A DNA stretch of 64,000 nt from Paracoccus kondratievae (GCF_009301415.1 NZ_CP045072.1:655501-719500), one strand, 5' to 3'; shown: positions 27,329 through 36,808, counted from the stretch's first letter. Translations and numbers: made by a program. The notes: generated by a model from the sequence alone, not told the origin.

Positions 27329-29087
27329 ATTTCGTGCCTCCATCATCAAGCGGCGAGCGTTCGGCGTTCGGGTCGCGCCAGTTCGGATCGCCGGCCGCGA
27401 CCTGCGGCCCCTGCTGGGTGGCGGTCACCTTGCGCGACGAACTGCCATGTTCGTTGCGGGTCGAAGCCGGGCCGCGGCTGACCCTTGATTTCACCCCGAC
27501 GCGGGCATAGCCGGTCGCACGGGCGATCAACCCCTCGAAATAGTAGCGCTTCTTGCGCTTCTTTTCGTTGTCGACCTTCATTTCCCAGTTCCAGCCGGTG
27601 TGCAACGTTCCCGCCGCGCCGGCCTCGGCCGAGGCGATCCAGACCTCGCCCTCGACATGGATCAGGATCTGGGCCATGCCGCGCACTCGTAGCCGGCCGC
27701 CGAATTCCTTGTTCAATGCCGCGTCGGGCATGCTGACGGTCCCCTCGGCCGGAATCGGGATGGACAGCCCGGATTCGACCTTATGCGTCAGCTTGCCCTC
27801 GGCCGAGACCCGCACCTCGCAGCGCACCTCGCCCCGGACGGCGTTGTCCTCGTTCGCGATAGCGGCGCGCGCCTCTTGCACCAGCCGCGCGCCGGCGGGC
27901 GACAACATGATATTGGCAGCCAGATCGACAAAATCCAGCGTGCCGGTCGCGGTCATGGAAAGCTCGCTCTCAAGCTCACCGATCTTGGCTTCCAGATCGG
28001 GGGTCGCCTTCTTGGCCTCCAGCTTGATCCCGGTGCCGGCCAGCTTGATCTTTTGCTCGAAGCGGACGCCCGAGCCAAAGGCGGTCCGGTCCACATGGCC
28101 ACGCGGTGAAGGTGAACTCTGCGAGACATATTGCGAGAAATTCGAGATGATCGAAGCGATATTGCCGACCATGCCCGGCGCCCGGCCCTGCGACGGAGCC
28201 GCCCGGCCGCTGCTACCGATGGCCGTTACGCTGGCCGCCGCCGCGATGTCCAGGGCGCCGTATTTCCCGGTCAGATTGCCGGCGATCGAGGCCGAGCCAC
28301 CGATCCCCGTGGTCAGGAAATGCAGCCCGACCGTTGCCGTTGCTTCGCCCGTCAGTTCGAAATAGGCGACCGGGATCGCGTGCAGGGTACGCTGCATCGC
28401 ACCGTCGCTGACGCATTGCATGGGCGAGATCGTGCTGCCGCGGCGCGCCTGAAGCATGGCCGCGCCCGTGCAGACGGTATCGGCGATCATCAGCGCCAGC
28501 AGGAATTTCTCGGGCACGAATTCCTTCAGCGCCATGGCCCAGTTGGGGACGGCGGCATAGCCCACCCTGACGGTCGAGGTCCGGCGGGCGACATTGACGC
28601 GGCCGTTGGTCGCACTGTCGATGACGAAACCCGGAAACTCCTGCCTGCCAGTTCGGCAGTCGCTGCCTTCACCCACCAGTTGCAGCTTGCCGTAGATCAG
28701 CCCCCGATCGGGTTCCTTGGCGACGACGAGGATGCGCGTCTTGGGCTTATCGCCGCTGACCGGCCATTCCAGCTTGCGCGTCGGGTCCGAGAAATCAGCA
28801 AGAACGCCGGATTTCAGGCAACAGGGCGCATTCGCGGCGCAGACCACGCAGACATTGCCGAAACCTGCATCGGCGCTGGCCGGAATCGGGCTGCGAGTGA
28901 GCGGGGGGTTTCCACCCCGAACGTAATTCGTGCGCAGGGCTTGCAGCCGAAACGCGTCGTCAAAGGCATTCGGGTTTTGCCGCAGCTGGGTCAGCACCGT
29001 GCGCGCCGCGCCGGCATCGGCAAAGGCGCGCGGGTTGTTGGCCAGGATATGCGCATAATCATTGGCGGTCGGATTATAGGACGACAC
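27264..29087 (-). CDS. Putative T6SS cargo effector, unknown fold
   Basis: A 607-aa protein with no recognised enzymatic motif and no signal peptide or clear membrane helix. Features seen: an N-terminal helical part (residues 1-60), a Cys-rich patch CVVCAANAPCC (about 80-90), a Gly/Ala/Ser-rich central part (about 255-320), and a basic segment EKKRKKRYY (about 515) near the C-terminus. It starts with GTG after GGAGAT. Its place directly after VgrG, a DUF4123 adaptor and a PAAR protein is where T6SS effectors are encoded. The toxic activity, if any, is unknown; a structural VgrG accessory is the alternative. Confidence 0.55.
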   Translation of the reverse strand: MSSYNPTANDYAHILANNPRAFADAGAARTVLTQLRQNPNAFDDAFRLQALRTNYVRGGNPPLTRSPIPASADAGFGNVCVVCAANAPCCLKSGVLADFSDPTRKLEWPVSGDKPKTRILVVAKEPDRGLIYGKLQLVGEGSDCRTGRQEFPGFVIDSATNGRVNVARRTSTVRVGYAAVPNWAMALKEFVPEKFLLALMIADTVCTGAAMLQARRGSTISPMQCVSDGAMQRTLHAIPVAYFELTGEATATVGLHFLTTGIGGSASIAGNLTGKYGALDIAAAASVTAIGSSGRAAPSQGRAPGMVGNIASIISNFSQYVSQSSPSPRGHVDRTAFGSGVRFEQKIKLAGTGIKLEAKKATPDLEAKIGELESELSMTATGTLDFVDLAANIMLSPAGARLVQEARAAIANEDNAVRGEVRCEVRVSAEGKLTHKVESGLSIPIPAEGTVSMPDAALNKEFGGRLRVRGMAQILIHVEGEVWIASAEAGAAGTLHTGWNWEMKVDNEKKRKKRYYFEGLIARATGYARVGVKSRVSRGPASTRNEHGSSSRKVTATQQGPQVAAGDPNWRDPNAERSPLDDGGTKYVLLEPTVPRVTGTAPAWQDY

Positions 29088-29129
29088 GAAAGGATCTCCG
29101 CGAAATCTGCTGTTTCGAAAACATTCCGT

Positions 29130-29384
29130 TCAAGCTTTGGCCGAGGCGGAGCCCGCGACCACAACGCCACCATGGCTGGTGCGCGAGCCCACCACCGCTG
29201 CACGCCGGCCATTGAGGATAAAGGAATCGCTGCCGGTCACGATGACCGCGCCGCAGCCGGTCAGGTCGCCGACCGTGGCGATGGGGCGGGCATCGCAACT
29301 CGATCCGCCGGCAACGGATGTAATCGCCTTCTCGCCATGCAACGTGCATTGGTGCCTGTCCCCCAGGCGGGCTAGCGGCGTCAT
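29130..29384 (-). CDS. PAAR-domain protein (T6SS spike tip)
   Basis: An 84-aa protein that is almost entirely one PAAR domain: ARLGDRHQCTLHG near the start, GDLTGCG in the middle, and FILNGRRAAVVGSRTSHGG near the end, with Cys/His zinc ligands. PAAR proteins cap the VgrG trimer and sharpen the spike. The ATG at 29382-29384 overlaps the stop of the DUF4123 gene (ATGA). This is a stand-alone PAAR with no fused toxin, consistent with a separate effector downstream. Confidence 0.82.
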   Translation of the reverse strand: MTPLARLGDRHQCTLHGEKAITSVAGGSSCDARPIATVGDLTGCGAVIVTGSDSFILNGRRAAVVGSRTSHGGVVVAGSASAKA

Positions 29385-30382
29385 TTGGGTTCTCCTTGCC
29401 GTGCGGTGCCGTGGGCGGCGAACATCCCGGCGATCCATTCCTCCAGCCGGTCGGCCTTTTGCCAGGGCAGTATCCCGACGTCGTTCAGCACATGGCCGAT
29501 GGCGGAGTAGCGGTCGGCGAAATCGCGGCCAAACAGCAGTTGTGCCTGTGCCACGGCCGTTACCTGCGCCTGCGAGGTCATCCCGAACCCCGCCGCATAG
29601 TCCGGCGCGCTTTGCGCCATTTTCAGACAGCGCGCGGGGCTGGTCAACTGACCGAATTCCCGATGCAGCCGCATGGCCAGCTTGCGGATCGAGCGGGTCT
29701 GCATCCGCGCGGCCATGGCATTCATCTCGGTTTGGGACAACTGGCCCGGCCCGCGCCGGTCGCTGGCTGCTACGGGCTGACAGGTCCAGCACAGCAGGCG
29801 GCCCTGGCAGTCGGCGGCCTCGTCGAAGGGGTCGATCTCGGGGCCGGCCAGCCGGCAATCGTCGGGCAGCAGGCATTGCTGCGACAGCGGCACGGCGATG
29901 CCCGCCAGCGGCTGCGCGAAACTGTTGAGGAAACTTTCCGGCATCACCTCGACCGCGTCGATCATCACGCGCGGATCGTAGAAGCGGAAATAGACCGGGG
30001 CCTCGGCCTCGGGGATCCGCAGCATGGTGAAGCGCCGCAAATGCGCGCGCAGCGCCGCCATCGGCGCGTCGCTCAGAAGCAGGACATAAGCGTGGCTGTC
30101 ATGCGCACGGGCGGCAAGCGCGGCGGCGAAGCCGCTGCCCGGCACGACCCGGACAAGCCAGGGCGCGGCGGCGCGGCTTTCGGGGTCCAGCGTCGCGTAA
30201 AGGCAGCAATGCTCGGCCTGGGACTGTCCCAGCACGCGCGAGATCTCGGGCCAGTTCACCCCGTCCACCACCGCCCAGACCGCATGGCCCAGGGCGCGGA
30301 TCCGGTCCCATCCCGTCTCGTGCCAGCCGGGCTGCTGCCCGGCGTCCCAAAGCGACGGCGTCACGGTCACGATATCGGTCAT
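29381..30382 (-). CDS. DUF4123 adaptor protein (T6SS effector chaperone)
   Basis: A 333-aa protein with an N-terminal DUF4123 domain (about residues 20-150; HAVWAVVDGVNWPE, YVLLLSDAPMAAL, RFYDPRVM). DUF4123 proteins (Tap-1/TEC) are cytoplasmic chaperones that load a specific effector onto its VgrG. The C-terminal half is unassigned and probably gives cargo specificity. The start overlaps the vgrG stop by one base (TGATG) and its own stop overlaps the PAAR start, so the genes form one translationally coupled operon. Confidence 0.82.
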   Translation of the reverse strand: MTDIVTVTPSLWDAGQQPGWHETGWDRIRALGHAVWAVVDGVNWPEISRVLGQSQAEHCCLYATLDPESRAAAPWLVRVVPGSGFAAALAARAHDSHAYVLLLSDAPMAALRAHLRRFTMLRIPEAEAPVYFRFYDPRVMIDAVEVMPESFLNSFAQPLAGIAVPLSQQCLLPDDCRLAGPEIDPFDEAADCQGRLLCWTCQPVAASDRRGPGQLSQTEMNAMAARMQTRSIRKLAMRLHREFGQLTSPARCLKMAQSAPDYAAGFGMTSQAQVTAVAQAQLLFGRDFADRYSAIGHVLNDVGILPWQKADRLEEWIAGMFAAHGTARQGEPK

Positions 30383-32334
30383 CAGGCGGCCTGACCCGCT
30401 TTCGGGCAATGGCTGACGAAGGGCGAGCCCTCGCCCGCCGCCGCCTGCAGGATCGCCGGGATCGCCGGCAGGGCCACCGCCCCGGGCGAGGCCGAGCCCA
30501 CGTTCAGCACCGGCGCCACGTTGACCGCGCCGCCTTCCAGCACCAGCGCCGCGCCGCCCGCGACCAGAGTGATCTTGGCGGCGTCGATGACGATCTCGCC
30601 CTCGGCCTTCAGGGTCAGGTCGCCGCCGGCGCGGGTGGCGAAGGCGCCGCCCACGGTCAGGCTGCGGTCGCCCTCGGCCTTTTCCGCCAGCGGTCCCTTG
30701 ACCGTCAGGTCCATGCGGCCGTCGATGGTCTCGGTCCGGTCGGCAGCCACCACCAGCGCGGAATTGTGGCCGATGCTGACCGTGTCGTCGAATTCCACCC
30801 GGCGCTGCGCCGAGTTCAGCACCTTCACATCCAGGTTCTTCTGCGCGTGCAGATAGACGAATTCCTCACCCGCCTTGTCCTCGAAGGTCAGTTCGTTGAA
30901 GCCCTGCCCCGCGACGGAATTGGTCTTGAAACTGGAGCGCGTCTTGTTGGCCGGCAGGGGCATGGGCGTGCCGTTGCGGCCGTTGTAGACGCAGCCGGTC
31001 ACCAGCGGCTTGTCGGGATCACCCTCGAGGAATTCGACCACCACCTCCATGCCGACGCGCGGGATCACCATGCCGCCCCAGCCGTTGCCGGCCCAGCTTT
31101 GCGACACGCGGCAGCGCATCGAATGCGCCGCCTCGAGGTCCCAGGGGAAGCGCACGAGGATGCGGCCGAACTCGTCGCAGTCGATCTCGCCCTCGCCGAC
31201 CACCTCGGCGGTCTGCGGGCCCAGGATCACGGCGGCGGGGCTCCGGCGCGGCGGCGCCATGGGTGCGGTGTCGGGCGTCAGCACATAGCTGCCGCTATAG
31301 GCGAATTCGTCGCTGCCGGACCCACCCGAGCCATAAGATTGCGAGACGAAGCGATGCGTGGCCGAAAGGCACAGATAGGTCTCGCCCCGGCCCGGCACCT
31401 CATCGCCGCCCAGCGTGACGCGCAGGCCCGCAGCAAGGCTGGCGCAATCGCCCACGGCGCGGTTGCGGCGGGCGCCGCCGCGTTCCTGCCGGGTGCGCAG
31501 CCGGGCCAGCTCGGTCCCCCGGCCCTGGTCCGGATAGTCGCCCGGATAGTCGAAGCTTTCGATCTGCCCCTGCGCATGGCCGGCATCGCCGGCATGGCCG
31601 GTTTCCATGGCCTGCAGCGGCGCCTTGAAGTTGTAGTCGGTCAGGCGGATGGCGCCGGTGGTCAAGTGCCGCTCGGGCGCCCAGTCCCAGAGATGCTCGT
31701 AATCATACTGGTGATGGCCGGAATAGGATTTGTAGGGCCGTTCGCCGATCAGCTCATGCGCCAGCACATCGTCGGTCAGGACCAGGGTGTGGCTGCCGGC
31801 CTGATGCCGGAAATGAAAGCTGATGCCGTGCCGCTCCAGCTGGCGGCGCAGGAAGTCCAGGTCGCTTTCGCGATATTGCACGGTGTATTCCAGGACCGGA
31901 TAGTCCTGCGACAGCTCGATCTTCAGCGCCGGATCGCCCAAGCCGCTGTAATCCTCCAGCAACTCGCGGGCGATCTCGACCACGGTGCGGTTGTGAAAGA
32001 TGCGCTGGTTGCGGCGCAGCCCCGCCAGCCATAGCCATGGCCGCAGGGTCAGGTCGTAGCGGTGGCCGCTTTCGCCCACGCCCGCCCAGCGGGCCGAGGT
32101 GACGATGCCGTCGAACAGGCGCGTGCCCGCATGGGTGCCGATCTCGACCGTGGCATGGGTGCCGATCAGCGCGTCGAAATCCAGGTCGTTGCGCGCCGCC
32201 AGCGCCTCGACCCGGTATTCGAACAGATCGTTCAGGAATTCAGAGCCGTCCAGTCTCAGCAGAACAAGAACATCGTCCCCGAGTTCGGTCGTCAGGCGGC
32301 CAAGCCGCTCCGCCTGCCTGAAGGGCACGTTCAT
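30382..32334 (-). CDS. vgrG: Type VI secretion spike protein VgrG (TssI)
   Basis: A 650-aa VgrG with the gp27-like part (about residues 20-370: SEFLNDLFEYRVEAL, YRESDLDFLRRQLERHG), the OB-fold gp5-like part (about 385-470: DEFGRILVRFPWD, SQSWAGNGWGGMVIPRVGMEV) and the beta-helix tail. After about residue 590 the protein runs into Ala/Val-rich sequence with no fused toxin, so it is a non-evolved VgrG that relies on separate cargo. GGAGGAGACGG precedes the ATG. No other T6SS core genes (TssB/C, sheath, baseplate) are in the window. Confidence 0.9.
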   Translation of the reverse strand: MNVPFRQAERLGRLTTELGDDVLVLLRLDGSEFLNDLFEYRVEALAARNDLDFDALIGTHATVEIGTHAGTRLFDGIVTSARWAGVGESGHRYDLTLRPWLWLAGLRRNQRIFHNRTVVEIARELLEDYSGLGDPALKIELSQDYPVLEYTVQYRESDLDFLRRQLERHGISFHFRHQAGSHTLVLTDDVLAHELIGERPYKSYSGHHQYDYEHLWDWAPERHLTTGAIRLTDYNFKAPLQAMETGHAGDAGHAQGQIESFDYPGDYPDQGRGTELARLRTRQERGGARRNRAVGDCASLAAGLRVTLGGDEVPGRGETYLCLSATHRFVSQSYGSGGSGSDEFAYSGSYVLTPDTAPMAPPRRSPAAVILGPQTAEVVGEGEIDCDEFGRILVRFPWDLEAAHSMRCRVSQSWAGNGWGGMVIPRVGMEVVVEFLEGDPDKPLVTGCVYNGRNGTPMPLPANKTRSSFKTNSVAGQGFNELTFEDKAGEEFVYLHAQKNLDVKVLNSAQRRVEFDDTVSIGHNSALVVAADRTETIDGRMDLTVKGPLAEKAEGDRSLTVGGAFATRAGGDLTLKAEGEIVIDAAKITLVAGGAALVLEGGAVNVAPVLNVGSASPGAVALPAIPAILQAAAGEGSPFVSHCPKAGQAA

Positions 32335-32466
32335 CCGTCTCCTCCGAAATAAATCACTTGCAAAAAATCGCTACCATACCGGCAGTATTGCCCGGTTCAT
32401 AGACAAACGAATGCAGAACCTCAACCGCGGTGGACAGGGAATCGGCTTCCTGACGTAGCGGAAACC

Positions 32467-34413
32467 TTACCAGCCACCACCGCCGCCGCCGCCACCGCCA
32501 CCACCGGACGAACCGCCCGACGAGCCGCCAGAGGACGAGCCCGATGAGGAAAACCCCGAAGCCGAGGAGCTGCTGACCGGCAGGGCGGCGGTCAGCCCGG
32601 AAGCGAGCTGGCGTTGCAAGCCCGGTCCGTGCGGGGAATAGGTCGACTCGCGCCGGTAGAACGCGGCAAGCCGCTCGCGTTCACGCGAGAGATCGTCGCG
32701 GCCCGGCATTCCCGAAACCGAGGCATCGCCCGTGCGGGCCAGCCATTCCCGGAACAGCGCGACCCAATGCTCCTCCATCTCCAGCGCCATGGCATAGGGC
32801 AGGATGCGCTCGAAATGCGGAACCGACATTTCCGGCGCGCCCGCGATCTTCAGCCGGTCCTGCTCGGCCACCTTGATATAGTCGCGTAGCCCCTCGATCT
32901 GGTCCAGCAGCGCCCGGCCGACGGTGGTGACGCGCCCGAGAATGGGCAGAAAGATCGTGTTCACCAGCAACAGGCCGGCCATCGCCGCAAGCATGTCCGC
33001 CGTCCCGCCCTGATCCAGATGCAGCCGGGTCAGCAGCATCGCCAGCGCCGCCAGGACGGTCACGCCGACCAGCCCGCCGATCAGCGCCCCGGCGCCCCGG
33101 CCGCGGAAATAGGCGGCAATGACAGCGCGCAGGATGAGCAGCAGCAGCATGGCGACGACGTTCCACGCGATCAGCGAGGCATGCAGCGGATAGGGCAGCA
33201 GGAAAGGCAGGCCAACCAGCAGCCCGGCATTGACCGCCAGGGCCAGGAGAATCCACCAGCCGCTGCCCTGCCGCAGCTTGGCTTGCCGAAGCCGCCGGCG
33301 CAGATCGTCGTTCAGGGCGTCCTGCAGGGCCTTGATGGCCGCGCCATCGGCCTTGCGCAGGCGCAGCTCGCCCCCCGCCTTGGCCAGGTGCTCCAGAACC
33401 AGCCGCAGATCCGGCGCCAGATCGGCGGGCGGCGCGGCATCGCTGCGGGTGAACCGGGTCGAACGGCCGTTGCGCGCCACGTCGACCAGCCCCAGAGAGG
33501 CCAGTTCGACCAGCGCCAGCGCCAGGGCCTGCGAGGGGTCGGGCACCGAGCCCCGCCATGCCGCCTGCGTCATCGCCGCGCTCAGCCCCTCGGGCGGCTC
33601 CCAGCGATAGACGACGACGCCGCGCGCCGGATCGCGGCCGCGCCAGAGCCATAGCAGCAGATAGGCGGCAAGAACCACGGCAAGTGCCGCAAGCGCCTTG
33701 AGCGCGGGGCCATGATCGCGCAGGAACCATTGCCTTTCCTGCCCGGCGCTCGGTGCCGGCAGCGCGCCCTTGGGCAGCCAGACCGCCACCGTCATGCCTT
33801 CGCGCGGGGCCAGCGGGACCGTCGTCTCGAAGCGGATGATGCCGTCGCTGTTCTGCACGAGGCGCGCATCCTGTCCCCGCGCCCCGAACGGGCCGGTGTA
33901 GAAGGCCGTATCCCCTGCGGCCACCCCGGCAGGCAGGCGGATGGTTGCGGTGGCATGGTCGATCGGAAACAGCCATTCGGTGCCGGTCGCGTTCCAGTAG
34001 ACCTCGTCATGATCGGCAAAGTAACGCAGCTGCCGGTCGGTGCGGTAGCGGATGCGATACTGATGTTCGCCCGCCGGCAGAAAATCGTCCGGCGCACCGA
34101 TCCGGATGCGCAGCGCCCGCGCCCCCTCGACCAGTTCAAAGGGTTCGTCCCGTCCGTCGCGCTGCACCGAGACGAGCTCGAATCCGACGCGCCGATTGAC
34201 GCCGCCGGTTTCGACCAGCAGCGGGAAATCGCGGAAGATGCCGCGCCGGATCAGATCACCCTCGCTGCGCAGGCGGATGGTCTCGGTCACAAGGAAATCG
34301 CCGTCCGGCTCGACGGTCAGGTCACTGTCGAAGGACAGAATCCGCTCATCCGCCAGCGCGACCGCCGGGGTCAGGAAGACGAGCAGCAGCAGCAGGCGCG
34401 CCAGCCGCAGCAT
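32467..34413 (-). CDS. DUF2207-domain membrane protein
   Basis: A 648-aa protein with a signal peptide (residues 1-22), an extracellular beta-rich DUF2207 domain (about 25-230, [20 protein letters not shown]), and several membrane helices (about 238-258 and 385-490). The C-terminus is striking: a serine stretch followed by an unbroken run of glycines before a terminal Trp. DUF2207 proteins are usually paired with LemA, as here (one-base overlap, TGATG). The role is unknown; envelope homeostasis is often suggested. Confidence 0.8.
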   Translation of the reverse strand: MLRLARLLLLLVFLTPAVALADERILSFDSDLTVEPDGDFLVTETIRLRSEGDLIRRGIFRDFPLLVETGGVNRRVGFELVSVQRDGRDEPFELVEGARALRIRIGAPDDFLPAGEHQYRIRYRTDRQLRYFADHDEVYWNATGTEWLFPIDHATATIRLPAGVAAGDTAFYTGPFGARGQDARLVQNSDGIIRFETTVPLAPREGMTVAVWLPKGALPAPSAGQERQWFLRDHGPALKALAALAVVLAAYLLLWLWRGRDPARGVVVYRWEPPEGLSAAMTQAAWRGSVPDPSQALALALVELASLGLVDVARNGRSTRFTRSDAAPPADLAPDLRLVLEHLAKAGGELRLRKADGAAIKALQDALNDDLRRRLRQAKLRQGSGWWILLALAVNAGLLVGLPFLLPYPLHASLIAWNVVAMLLLLILRAVIAAYFRGRGAGALIGGLVGVTVLAALAMLLTRLHLDQGGTADMLAAMAGLLLVNTIFLPILGRVTTVGRALLDQIEGLRDYIKVAEQDRLKIAGAPEMSVPHFERILPYAMALEMEEHWVALFREWLARTGDASVSGMPGRDDLSRERERLAAFYRRESTYSPHGPGLQRQLASGLTAALPVSSSSASGFSSSGSSSGGSSGGSSGGGGGGGGGGGW

Positions 34414-34967
34414 CAGAAGCGCACCTTGGGCAGGTCGCCCCCGGCCGGGGCATCCAGTTCGAAGAACCGCGCCGGGCCAAAGCCGAAACGCCGCGCCACC
34501 AGATTCGAGGGAAAACTCTGCACCTTGGTATTCATGATCCGCACCGCGCCGTTGAAATAGCGTCGGGCGTGCTGGATGTCGGCCTCGATCCCCTCCAGCG
34601 CCTTGTGTAGATCCTGGAAGTTTCTGCTGGCCTTGAGGTCCGGATAGCTTTCCGACAGCGCCAGAAGCCCGCCAAGCGCCCGGCCCAGGGCCTGTTCGCT
34701 TGCGGCGCGCCGGGCCGGGTCGGCATTGCCCGCCTGCATCCGCGCGCGGCTGACCCGGTCGAACAGATCGCTTTCATGGGCGGCATAGGCCTTGACGGTT
34801 TCGACCAGGTTGGGCACGAGGTCGCTGCGCCGTTTCAACTGCACGTCGATGCCGCTCCACCCCTCGTCGACGCGCTGCCGGGCGCTGACCAGCCCGTTAT
34901 AGGCCAGCACCACGTAAACGGAGAAGACAGCCGCCAAGCCACCGAGCACCAGCAGAAATCCCTGCAT
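34413..34967 (-). CDS. lemA: LemA-family protein
   Basis: A 184-aa protein with one N-terminal membrane helix (about residues 4-22, [23 protein letters not shown]) and a helical cytoplasmic or extracytoplasmic domain with the LemA signature [23 protein letters not shown] and [26 protein letters not shown]. It is followed by DUF2207 with a one-base overlap. The family function is unknown. It is probably island cargo because it lies between the T6SS cassette and the complete IS. Confidence 0.88.
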   Translation of the reverse strand: MQGFLLVLGGLAAVFSVYVVLAYNGLVSARQRVDEGWSGIDVQLKRRSDLVPNLVETVKAYAAHESDLFDRVSRARMQAGNADPARRAASEQALGRALGGLLALSESYPDLKASRNFQDLHKALEGIEADIQHARRYFNGAVRIMNTKVQSFPSNLVARRFGFGPARFFELDAPAGGDLPKVRF

Positions 34968-35583
34968 CGCACCTTCCTTTAAGTCAAACGAATTGCGGCC
35001 CAGCTATGCATCTGCAGCGCTGGCACGCAACAGCCGGTCGGCTGGTGGCCCGCCGCTACGGCAGCCATGGCGCTCGCAAGACTGCCGAGCTTTTGCGCAA
35101 CCAGGCGGGGTCGGTTGTCACCGACAAGCGATGTGGTGCAAAAAGGGGCTCGGCACCGGGGCAGCCGGGCAAGGACCAGGCGTTTCCCGACGACACTCCC
35201 CCGCGGCGGGCTGTCACCAAGTTCCATTGACGCCCCTGAAGGCCCTCCTCGACGATCACCGTCCGGCTGCGCCAGCCAGGCGGAACCGCCGCTCGGGACC
35301 TGTTCGGTCTTGCGGATGACATCGTGCCGATCCTCAACTTGCGGAGAGGCTTGAGATCACGACCAGACCCCCACCACGGGGTCGGAACACCTGCCCCCTT
35401 GGCATCGGCCCCACGCCCATGCGGGCGGTCTGGCGGGGGGCGTGGCCGTTGATTTCCAAGCCACCTGGGCCGGGTTGCCCACAGCCCCCTGCTTCCCTTC
35501 GCTCCATGACGACGCGCTCAGCTCGGGGCTGAAAGGCAGGACTTGCCGCCCGGCTGGACAATCCGGCTGCTCGGTGCTGACTA
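34968..35583. other. 616-bp stretch without a supported gene
   Basis: Between lemA and the complete IS there is no frame with codon use, a start site or motifs that convince. Several short overlapping frames of about 60-116 codons exist on both strands but share no recognisable family. The sequence may be decayed mobile-element DNA; I see no terminal repeats. Confidence 0.5.
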
Positions 35584-35593
35584 GGCTCCGGAC

Positions 35594-36163
35594 TCATAGC
35601 CAAAAGATGACGATGGCGGCGAGAGCGATGGCGGAGAAGAAGGCCTTGGGGCACCGGTCGTATCTGGTTGCGACACGTCGCCAATCCTTGAGCCGGCCGA
35701 ACATGATCTCGATGCGGTTGCGGCGTTTGTAGCGGCGCTTGTCATATTTTGCCGGAGTTTTCCGCTGTTTCCGGCCGGGGATGCAGGCGCGTATGCCCTT
35801 GTCTTGCAACGCTTCCCGGAACCAATCGGCGTCGTAGCCACGGTCCCCGAGCAGCCAGTCGACATCCGGCAGGCTGCTGAGCAGTGCCCGCGCTCCGATG
35901 TAATCGCTGATCTGACCGGCAGAGACAAAGAAGTTGATCGGGCGGCCCTTGCTGTCGCAGATGGCATGTAACTTGGTATTCATGCCGCCCTTGGTGCGGC
36001 CAATCAGGCGGCCACGCCCCCTTTTTTCGCGCCCAGGCTGGACGCGGTGCGATGGGCTTTCAGATAGGTGGCGTCGATCATCACTGTCTTTTTCTCGCCG
36101 TGCTGAGCGGCCAGGCCAGCCATCATCTGCGCAAAGATGCCCTTGTCGCTCCACCGCTTCCAA
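35594..36163 (-). CDS. IS5-family transposase, OrfB (C-terminal DDE part)
   Basis: A frame whose meaningful part begins after the frameshift: GRLIGRTKGGMNTKLHAI, then the second Asp in LLGDRGYDADW and the Glu region RRNRIEIMFGRLKDWRR, completing the DDE triad. The N-terminal part upstream of RTKGGMNTK is an out-of-frame shadow of OrfA, so the mature enzyme is the OrfA-OrfB fusion. The copy seems intact. Confidence 0.85.
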   Translation of the reverse strand: MEAVERQGHLCADDGWPGRSARREKDSDDRRHLSESPSHRVQPGREKRGRGRLIGRTKGGMNTKLHAICDSKGRPINFFVSAGQISDYIGARALLSSLPDVDWLLGDRGYDADWFREALQDKGIRACIPGRKQRKTPAKYDKRRYKRRNRIEIMFGRLKDWRRVATRYDRCPKAFFSAIALAAIVIFWL

Positions 36164-36357
36164 CGATTATAAAGCGTCTTGTGCGGACCATACTCTTTCG
36201 GCGCATCGCGCCACCGTAAGCCATTGCGATTGATGAAGATAATCCCACTCAAGACGCGCCTATCATCGACACGAGGCTTGCCGTGGGGCTTCGGGAAATA
36301 GGGCTCCAACCGCGCCATCTGCGCGTCGGTCAGCCAGAAGAGATCAGACATGTTCAC
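36004..36357 (-). CDS. IS5-family transposase, OrfA (N-terminal part)
   Basis: A 117-aa product with the N-terminal DUF4096-like domain: LTDAQMARLEPYFP, RWRDAPKEYGPHKTLYNRW and the first catalytic Asp in MIDATYLKAH. OrfA and OrfB overlap by about 160 bases and are expected to be joined by programmed -1 frameshifting in the AAAAAGG stretch at about 36022, near the end of OrfA (GAKKGG). Confidence 0.85.
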   Translation of the reverse strand: MNMSDLFWLTDAQMARLEPYFPKPHGKPRVDDRRVLSGIIFINRNGLRWRDAPKEYGPHKTLYNRWKRWSDKGIFAQMMAGLAAQHGEKKTVMIDATYLKAHRTASSLGAKKGGVAA

Positions 36358-36564
36358 CGCTCGTTTTCGAGCCGTGAATCACGCAACAGACCTGAAATCA
36401 ATGGGTCCTGACCCTAAGCATCGTCACGCAAAGTACCATCGACAGGAACCCTTCCTCAGCCCTGTGCGCCTCCCGTTGCCGGCATGTACTGCGCCTGTAT
36501 GGTAACATCGGAAGCGCTGCGCGCCGGCCTGCTCTATGCGTGAACGGCGTGAATGAAGAAGGCT

Positions 36565-36783
36565 TTATTTCTCTTGAAATAGTTCCGCAGCTGACACCCC
36601 GAGTGCATCGGCGATCCTGAGGATCGTCTTGAGGCCTGGATTGCGTTCTCCGCGCTCAATGCCTCCGATGTAAGTCCGGTCAAGTTCCACGGTCAGCGCA
36701 AAGCCTTCCTGCGAGTGGCCCTGCGCCTTGCGCAGCTCCCGTACCCGCCTCCCGAAGTCCTCGACCGTAAACTTGCGCTCCAT
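36565..36783 (-). CDS. Small Xre-family regulator
   Basis: A 72-aa protein that is just one helix-turn-helix domain: [21 protein letters not shown], then [32 protein letters not shown]. It resembles controller (C) proteins of restriction-modification systems, but no such genes adjoin it now. The ATG at 36783 fits the family N-terminus better than the one at 36798. A palindrome with flanking repeats lies about 25 bases upstream. Confidence 0.75.
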   Translation of the reverse strand: MERKFTVEDFGRRVRELRKAQGHSQEGFALTVELDRTYIGGIERGERNPGLKTILRIADALGVSAAELFQEK

Positions 36784-36808
36784 GTCCCTGTAGCACAAGA
36801 AAGGGGTT

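Larger units (their letters stand above)
35584..36414 (-). mobile_element. Complete IS5-family (IS427-like) insertion sequence
   Basis: An 831-bp element with imperfect ends: the left end reads GGCTCCGGACTCAT and the right end, read inward, GGGTCAGGACCCAT. TA is present directly outside both ends (35582-35583 and 36415-36416), the usual two-base target duplication of this group. It contains two overlapping transposase frames. Confidence 0.88.

Noticed and set aside
28131..29375. 414-codon plus-strand frame opposite the putative effector
   Set aside because: Shadow frame with low-complexity Arg/Asp/Gly content; the minus-strand operon with overlapping starts explains the region.
30409..32034. 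541-codon plus-strand frame opposite vgrG
   Set aside because: It is the complement of a high-GC coding gene; residues are Arg/His/Gly/Ala-rich with no domain, and vgrG is unmistakable.
32681..33976. 431-codon minus-strand frame inside the DUF2207 gene
   Set aside because: Same strand, different phase; low complexity and no motif, whereas the DUF2207 frame has a signal peptide and membrane helices.
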